DNA of 47,693 nucleotides from Acidobacteriota bacterium (GTDB lineage: Bacteria > Acidobacteriota > Holophagae > Thermotomaculales > Thermotomaculaceae), in the NCBI GenBank assembly GCA_013152385.1, contig JAADGL010000016.1:1-47693 (forward strand). The letters are read 5' to 3'. Both the position numbers and the translations under genes were made by a program. Positions 42,866 through 47,693 of the stretch are shown here, in pieces. Position 1 is the first letter of the stretch, and the number at the start of each line of letters is the position of its first letter. The notes beneath the pieces are model-generated. The model saw nothing but the letters and a program-made list of their open reading frames with translations, was not told the DNA's origin and made no database searches.

Positions 42866-43417
42866 TCAGTTGCCCGGTATCAGGATGTGGAGCTCTGTTT
42901 TTCTGGGGATATCCGTTTGCCAGGCACTTCCGCCTTTTTGGGAAAGTAGTTGACGGAGGGCGGAAAGTGCGGCATCCAGTTTCTCCTGAATGGTTCCGGC
43001 TTTCCGGTTAACGGTGAGGGTTACGTGGACCAGTTTCTGGTTTCCGGACCGGACAGCCTCAGTTTTTCCATGCACTTTTATTCCGAAAGCGGCGAATCCG
43101 GCGGCAAGCGCCTGTTGAAATGCTTTTTCATTTACAAATACCATGTTATTTTTGTCTTCGGATTCTAACACCAGCTGAATTTCCGCTTTGTCTGCGGCAC
43201 TTTTCAGAAGATTTGCCAGTTCAATTTGTTTCTCCGGGGACGGGGGGGCGGCTTCGGCCTGCGGGGCCGCAGCGGAGATGGAGAACAGCCGGACCAGAAC
43301 ATATCCGGTAATGACAAGAATAATCAGCACATAAATATAGTGGAAGTTAAAAACAGCGTCCATAATGACGGTGAAAAATGCAACAAAAAGTGCGGCGGCA
43401 AGTGCTTTCAAATCCAT
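42866..43417 (-). CDS. Inner-membrane protein of unknown function
   Basis: 183 aa. Two adjacent hydrophobic stretches (ALAAALFVAFFTVIMDAVF and YVLIILVITGYVLVRLF) form a membrane hairpin; an Ala/Pro-rich linker and a soluble domain of about 125 residues follow (EIQLVLESEDKNNMVFVN onward). I do not recognise the family. The upstream side has no strong ribosome site. It is the first gene of the minus-strand run with nth and birA, which does not suggest a function. Confidence 0.6.
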   Translation of the reverse strand: MDLKALAAALFVAFFTVIMDAVFNFHYIYVLIILVITGYVLVRLFSISAAAPQAEAAPPSPEKQIELANLLKSAADKAEIQLVLESEDKNNMVFVNEKAFQQALAAGFAAFGIKVHGKTEAVRSGNQKLVHVTLTVNRKAGTIQEKLDAALSALRQLLSQKGGSAWQTDIPRKTELHILIPGN

Positions 43418-43552
43418 ATTGCTATTGTAGTGCAGTTTCCGGGAATTTTCAAGTATCGGCTCTTTCGGATATGAGATTTGGCAATTTCCCGTAAGTGTGA
43501 TAATACTATTTCGTGTCCGGCCGGGAAATGGCCGGCATTCAGGGGGAATTCG

Positions 43553-44962
43553 TTGAAAATACTATTGTTGCGCCCATCTTTTACCATAAACCGTTATTCC
43601 AGAAGTGTGCCGTTGGGGTATCTTGTTCTGGCGGCATATCTCCGGGAGAAGGGGCACATTCCGTTTATTCTGGACATGTTGTTTCCGGAAGTGACACAGG
43701 ATGTTGTAGATTCTTTTATTATTGAGAACGGAATTGAAATTGTCGGAATCGGCTGTATGAGCTGTGAATATCATGAGGCAATTGCCCAGGCGAGAGTGAT
43801 GAAGGCGCATCACCCGCATCTGCCGCTTGTATTTGGAGGGGCGCACCCCACCGGAAATCCGCGGCAATGCCTGGATACCGGAGTGGTGGATTACACGGTT
43901 TGCGGTGAGGGGGAAGAGGCATTGACGGCTCTCCTTGACGGATTGAGACGCGGCTTGCCCCTTTCAGCTATCCGGGGCCTCTGGTTTTATGACGACGGGA
44001 AGTTGGTTGCCAATGGAAAATCAGATCCGGTAGATCTGGAAAAGTTGCCGATGCCGGCCTACGATATGGTGGATTTGAATGCATATTTTGCTATGGACCC
44101 GCCCTGGCATTTTCCAAAATCCCGGCGGGTTATCCAGTTTATAACCAGCCGGGGCTGTCCTTTTAAATGTTCCTATTGCCACCGTCTCCACGGCAAACAG
44201 GCAAGGTTGTTGTCTGCGGAGAAGGTATTGGATCAGATGGCACTCTTGCACCGGAAATACGGTGTGGAGGAATTTATTATTGTGGATGATATCTTCAATG
44301 TGGATTTGAAACGGGCCAAGGCAATTTGCCGGGGGATTGTAAGCCGGGGTCTGAAGATTCACATTCAGCTTCCCAACGGTGTCCGCGGGGATGTTTTCGA
44401 TGAGGAATTGATGCGGCTGCTGGCGGAAGCGGGAACCCATTATCTTGCGGTTGCCATTGAGACTGCCACGCCCCGGCTTCAAAAGCTGATTCGAAAAAAC
44501 CTGAAAATTGATGTGGCGCTGAACACGGTTCGCCTGGCAAAGAAATATGGGATTGAGGTCGGCGGGTTTTTTATGATCGGATTTCCAAGTGAGACCCGCG
44601 ATGAAGTGATGAATTCCATTAAACTGGCACTGTGCAATCCCTTTGACGTGGTTTTCTTTTCCATTGTGACACCCTATGAAGGCACGGAGATCAGAACAGA
44701 TATTCTGAACGGGGTTTTCGGGCCGGATGCCAAAGCTGCCCTTGAATCGGATCCCGAGGCGGAATTCCCGGTGATTTACAATGACTCGCTGACACCGGAG
44801 ATCTTGTTTTCTCTGCGGCGGAAGGCGTATCTGAAGTTTTACCTGAAACCGGCAAGGTTGTGGAATCTGATCAAAAAAATGCGTTACCCGGTGTATGCGA
44901 AACAGATTGTTGTGGCAGTTTTCCGCCGTCTTTTCCGAAACGGAGAGGTTACGGTTACGTAA
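43553..44962 (+). CDS. B12-binding-domain radical SAM protein
   Basis: 469 aa. The first ~140 residues are a cobalamin-binding Rossmann domain (MKILLLRPSFTINRYSRSVP opening, VGIGCMSCEYHEA, FGGAHPTGNPRQCLD), followed by the radical SAM core with CPFKCSYC and FIIVDDIFNVD. This is the group of proteins that catalyse methylations or unusual C-C bond reactions; its substrate is not evident. The TTG at 43553 is chosen because AGGGGG lies 6 bases upstream and it starts at the conserved first strand. A perfect CCGGCC/GGCCGG hairpin (43517-43535) lies just upstream of the ribosome site. Confidence 0.88.
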   Translation: MKILLLRPSFTINRYSRSVPLGYLVLAAYLREKGHIPFILDMLFPEVTQDVVDSFIIENGIEIVGIGCMSCEYHEAIAQARVMKAHHPHLPLVFGGAHPTGNPRQCLDTGVVDYTVCGEGEEALTALLDGLRRGLPLSAIRGLWFYDDGKLVANGKSDPVDLEKLPMPAYDMVDLNAYFAMDPPWHFPKSRRVIQFITSRGCPFKCSYCHRLHGKQARLLSAEKVLDQMALLHRKYGVEEFIIVDDIFNVDLKRAKAICRGIVSRGLKIHIQLPNGVRGDVFDEELMRLLAEAGTHYLAVAIETATPRLQKLIRKNLKIDVALNTVRLAKKYGIEVGGFFMIGFPSETRDEVMNSIKLALCNPFDVVFFSIVTPYEGTEIRTDILNGVFGPDAKAALESDPEAEFPVIYNDSLTPEILFSLRRKAYLKFYLKPARLWNLIKKMRYPVYAKQIVVAVFRRLFRNGEVTVT

Positions 44963-45065
44963 TCATGTGGAGAACAGCCTGCGCGCCTGTTCCGGTGTCC
45001 GCGGGTAACATTCGATTCAAAAAGAAAAAGATGTGATTTTATCTGTGATTTCGTAGAATAGAGGT

Positions 45066-47240
45066 ATGAAAAAGATTCGGACCAGAACGGCGGTGGCAAT
45101 TGCCCTGATTCTTATTTTTCTGTTTGGTTACATGATGGTGGATACCATGGGGTCACGCCTGTCCGAATTTTCCATTCTGCTCAATATCCTCGGCATGGTC
45201 AATGTTGTGCTCATCGTTGTTCTGGTTTTCATGATTCTCCGGAGTGTGGTGAAACCCTATCTGGAAGGCCGCCGTTTTCCCCGGCTGAACCTGTCCCTTC
45301 GAACCAAGATGGTGTCACTGACTTTTCTCCTTGTAGTGGTGCCGGCAACGGTGATTGTGGGGATGGGCACGGTAATTATCTATAATATTCTGGACAATTG
45401 GCACAATCCTGAACTGGTTTCGGTAATGAATTCCGCAAAGGACATTGTTTCCCGTTATGAAACCGCAATGGCAAAAGAAACCGCACATTATGCCCGCGTG
45501 TTGGGAGACGAAGTCACAATTAAGCTTTTGAATTCGCCGAAAAAACTTCCGGTTTTTCTGAAACAGCGGCTTGAACGGTATGAACTTTCTTCCATAGAGC
45601 TGTATCGGAACGGACAGATGATTGCCATGATTCGGGACGAAAAATTGCCTATCCGGTCTTTGAAGCCGGCTTCGGTAAACTGGGAGAAACAGTTGAAAAA
45701 AGGGGAGCCCTTCCATGACGTATCGTCGCTTCCCACCGGCGCATATGTGCGGTTCGGCAGCCTGATGCCCCTTGGCAAGGGGATTGAAGACCGGTACATG
45801 GTTGTTACCGGCCGGTTCATTGTACGTAAACTTGCAAATCACCTGGATCAGTTGACGACAGCGGCTCAACGCTATCGTGAAACCCAGCGCAGTATCCGGT
45901 CGTTGAAAACATTCAATGTCAGTTCTTTGCTTCTGATTGCCATTATCGCGGTTTTTTCCGGAACCTGGGCCGGATTAAAATTTACGGATGATTTTTTGAA
46001 AGCCTTCAATTTGCTTCTCAATGGAACCGAACGGGTATCCCGGGGTGAGTTGGATTTCGGGATTGAGGTCAGAGGAAAGGATGAGATGGGCAGGTTGATG
46101 CAGTCTTTCAATGAGATGATTGATCAGCTGCGTACCCATGAGCAGGAGCTGCGGCTTCGGGCCATTGAACTGGAGAGTGTCAACCGGTTTCTGGAAGATA
46201 AAAAACACTATTTTGAAGCTGTGCTGGACGCCTTGCCGGTCGGTGTTATTTCGTTGAATTCATTTGGAAACATTTTCTCCATGAACCGCTTTTCACGTGA
46301 AATGCTGGGAATTCGGGGGCGGGTAGAAGAAGGTACGCGGTTTACAACGCTGCTTTCGGATGAGGGTGGTTCGGGGCAGCTGAAACAGCTTGTTTCCCGT
46401 GTTACATTGGATCCGGAGCCCAGCGTCAGGCAGTCTATCGTTTTTGAAACCCGGGAAGGAGTTCGGACCACCGATGTGACGTTGACCATGTTGCGGGATC
46501 AGATGGGAGAGGAGATTGGATTTTTAATTATTGTGGAGGATATTACACAGCTTGAACAGGCCCAGAAGACACTGGCGTGGAAAGAGGCGGTCCGGAGAAT
46601 TGTCCATGAGCTGAAGAATCCCCTCACTCCCATCAAACTGGCTGCGGAACGGATTCAGTTTACAGCGAAAAAAGGGAGTGACCGGCTGCGGGAAGTGGTA
46701 CTGGACAGTGTTCAGCCGATGATTGAGGAGATCAATTCAATGCAGAAGCTGATTGAAAATTTTTCCAGGTACGCGAAAATGCCGCCGCCCAGACTGGAAA
46801 ACGTTTCGGTTCACGAACTTCTGGAAGAAACGATTAATTTGCTGGAGAAGGCCGGTGGAAAGGTTATTTTCCGCCGTATTTATGCCGAACATGTTCCGGT
46901 ACAGAAACTGGACCGGGCGTTGATGAAATCCGCGTTTTTAAATATTTTCAGAAATGCCATTGCCGCGATGGAAGGGGACCCGGAAGGCACGATTACGGTA
47001 AAGACGATTTATTTTGCTGCCGGGCGCCGTGTTCAGATTGAAATCAGTGATACCGGAAAAGGGATTGACCCCCGGATTCGCGAAAAAATCTTTATTCCCT
47101 ATTTCTCAACAAAAGCCAAAGGAGACGGTTTGGGGCTGGCGATTGTTCACAATATCGTAACAGCGTTAAACGGGCATATTTCGGTGAAAAGCAATTATCC
47201 CAGAGGGTCTACATTTGTCATTGATCTTCCGGTTGTTTGA
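45066..47240 (+). CDS. NtrY-like sensor histidine kinase
   Basis: 724 aa. Two or three N-terminal membrane helices (ALILIFLFGYMM, VNVVLIVVLVFMILRSVV, VSLTFLLVVVPATVIVGMGTVII), an extracytoplasmic sensor region to about 280, another helix, HAMP (about 305-355), PAS (about 380-490), then HisKA with phosphoacceptor His514 in RIVHELKNPLTPIKLAAERI, which is the NtrY signature, and an HATPase domain (NAIAAM, DTGKGID, GDGLGLAIVHNIV). NtrY partners usually control sigma-54-dependent activators, but no response regulator is in the window. AGAGGT precedes the ATG. Confidence 0.92.
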   Translation: MKKIRTRTAVAIALILIFLFGYMMVDTMGSRLSEFSILLNILGMVNVVLIVVLVFMILRSVVKPYLEGRRFPRLNLSLRTKMVSLTFLLVVVPATVIVGMGTVIIYNILDNWHNPELVSVMNSAKDIVSRYETAMAKETAHYARVLGDEVTIKLLNSPKKLPVFLKQRLERYELSSIELYRNGQMIAMIRDEKLPIRSLKPASVNWEKQLKKGEPFHDVSSLPTGAYVRFGSLMPLGKGIEDRYMVVTGRFIVRKLANHLDQLTTAAQRYRETQRSIRSLKTFNVSSLLLIAIIAVFSGTWAGLKFTDDFLKAFNLLLNGTERVSRGELDFGIEVRGKDEMGRLMQSFNEMIDQLRTHEQELRLRAIELESVNRFLEDKKHYFEAVLDALPVGVISLNSFGNIFSMNRFSREMLGIRGRVEEGTRFTTLLSDEGGSGQLKQLVSRVTLDPEPSVRQSIVFETREGVRTTDVTLTMLRDQMGEEIGFLIIVEDITQLEQAQKTLAWKEAVRRIVHELKNPLTPIKLAAERIQFTAKKGSDRLREVVLDSVQPMIEEINSMQKLIENFSRYAKMPPPRLENVSVHELLEETINLLEKAGGKVIFRRIYAEHVPVQKLDRALMKSAFLNIFRNAIAAMEGDPEGTITVKTIYFAAGRRVQIEISDTGKGIDPRIREKIFIPYFSTKAKGDGLGLAIVHNIVTALNGHISVKSNYPRGSTFVIDLPVV

Positions 47241-47264
47241 CAGTTGCTAAATGAAGGAGGCTGT

Positions 47265-47693
47265 GTGAAAATCATAATTCTTGCCGGTGGAAGCGGTACA
47301 AGGCTCTGGCCGCTGTCACGGGAGGCCAATCCAAAACAGTTTTTGAAGAATTTCGGCGGTGAATCACTGCTCCAAAAAGCTGTGAAATGTGCTTTAACGG
47401 TGACCGGCGAGGACAACATTTTGATTATCACAAACCGCAACTATGAATTCCAGGTAAAAAACCATGTGCGGGAATTGGCTCCGAAAATTCTGAAAAACAT
47501 TATTCTGGAGCCGGCAGGGAAAAATACTGCTCCGGCAATCGGACTTGGGATAAGCTGGATTCGGGAAAAGATGAACGGAGATACCGATGAGACGGTTCTG
47601 GTTATGGCCTCGGACCACCTGATCAATCCCTTGTCTTCTTTCCGGTCGGATGTTGGGAAAGCGGAAGCAGCTGTTGCTGCCGGTATGTTGGTT
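47265..47693 (+). CDS. manC: Mannose-1-phosphate guanylyltransferase, 3' partial
   Basis: 143 codons to the window end. GTG start, 6 bases after AAGGAGG. The GDP-mannose pyrophosphorylase signature is clear: MKIIILAGGSGTRLWPLSR, PKQFLKNFGG, ILEPAGKNTAPAIG and VLVMASDHLI. The product feeds GDP-mannose to surface polysaccharide. The C-terminal part, which would show whether it also has an isomerase domain, is outside the window. Confidence 0.93.
   Translation, partial: MKIIILAGGSGTRLWPLSREANPKQFLKNFGGESLLQKAVKCALTVTGEDNILIITNRNYEFQVKNHVRELAPKILKNIILEPAGKNTAPAIGLGISWIREKMNGDTDETVLVMASDHLINPLSSFRSDVGKAEAAVAAGMLV

Noticed and set aside
1-47693. tRNA, rRNA, CRISPR or insertion sequence
   Set aside because: No cloverleaf-like sequence, no spaced repeat array with unique spacers, and no transposase or integrase frame was found on reading both strands; a covariance-model scan would be needed to exclude small RNAs.

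Overview
The window (47.7 kb, both ends cut inside genes) reads as the chromosome of a Gram-negative, diderm bacterium. It encodes an outer-membrane DUF5916-type protein, a lipoprotein, type IV minor pilins with PilY1, an NtrY-like sensor kinase and a -24/-12 (sigma-54 type) promoter. The mix of housekeeping genes with FecR-like, six-bladed-propeller and LVIVD-repeat secreted proteins suggests an Acidobacteriota/Aminicenantota-like or other deep-branching lineage. That placement is inference only; there is no rRNA here to settle it. No tRNA, rRNA, CRISPR array or insertion sequence was recognised.

Layout. (1) 1-15 kb is ordinary chromosome: 3' part of a CBM9/DUF5916 outer-membrane protein, hpt, a secreted FecR-like protein and htpG on the minus strand, a lipoprotein, a secreted propeller-like protein, a TGS-uridine-kinase-like protein, a beta-CASP RNase-type protein, an SDR, hsp20 and nadB. 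(2) 15.0-22.0 kb is a minor-pilin operon: an inverted heptamer-repeat element, a candidate sigma-54 promoter, then PilV-, PilW- and PilX-like proteins, PilY1 and a GspH/FimT-type pseudopilin. (3) 22.0-31.5 kb is the most interesting part, an apparently undescribed RiPP (ribosomally made, enzyme-modified peptide) locus. (4) 31.9-47.7 kb is mostly housekeeping again: purM-purN-tyrS-TPR-MetH-activation-like operon, a Mut7-C protein, a giant secreted papain-like/LVIVD protein, birA, a DUF123-endonuclease III fusion, a B12-binding radical SAM protein, an NtrY-like kinase and the start of manC.

The RiPP locus has four small paralogous precursor genes (48-55 aa). They share a leader beginning MLxPxAFxPE/D and a core built of two 13-residue repeats of the form C-x-C-G-W-x2-G-x-G-x3, so the four cysteines always have the spacing CxC-x10-CxC. 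One precursor starts with TTG. After a 138-nt structured gap comes a tightly coupled run: two radical SAM/SPASM enzymes, each with an N-terminal PqqD-like leader-binding region; an ABC exporter without a peptidase domain; a membrane-anchored transglutaminase-fold protein with an intact Cys-His-Asp triad; and a membrane-anchored beta-propeller. Three of the four junctions are ATGA overlaps. An AraC-family regulator gene follows.

Likely logic (inference): the paired maturases bind the shared leader and install Cys- or Trp-based crosslinks in the two core repeats. The ABC protein exports the product, and the transglutaminase-fold protein is the only visible candidate for leader removal. A candidate promoter overlapped by a perfect 7-7-7 inverted repeat lies about 430 bp upstream of the first precursor, and the gap before the enzyme genes could lower enzyme relative to precursor expression. 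Sampled sequence in this locus is clearly more AT-rich than the flanking chromosome, consistent with horizontal acquisition.
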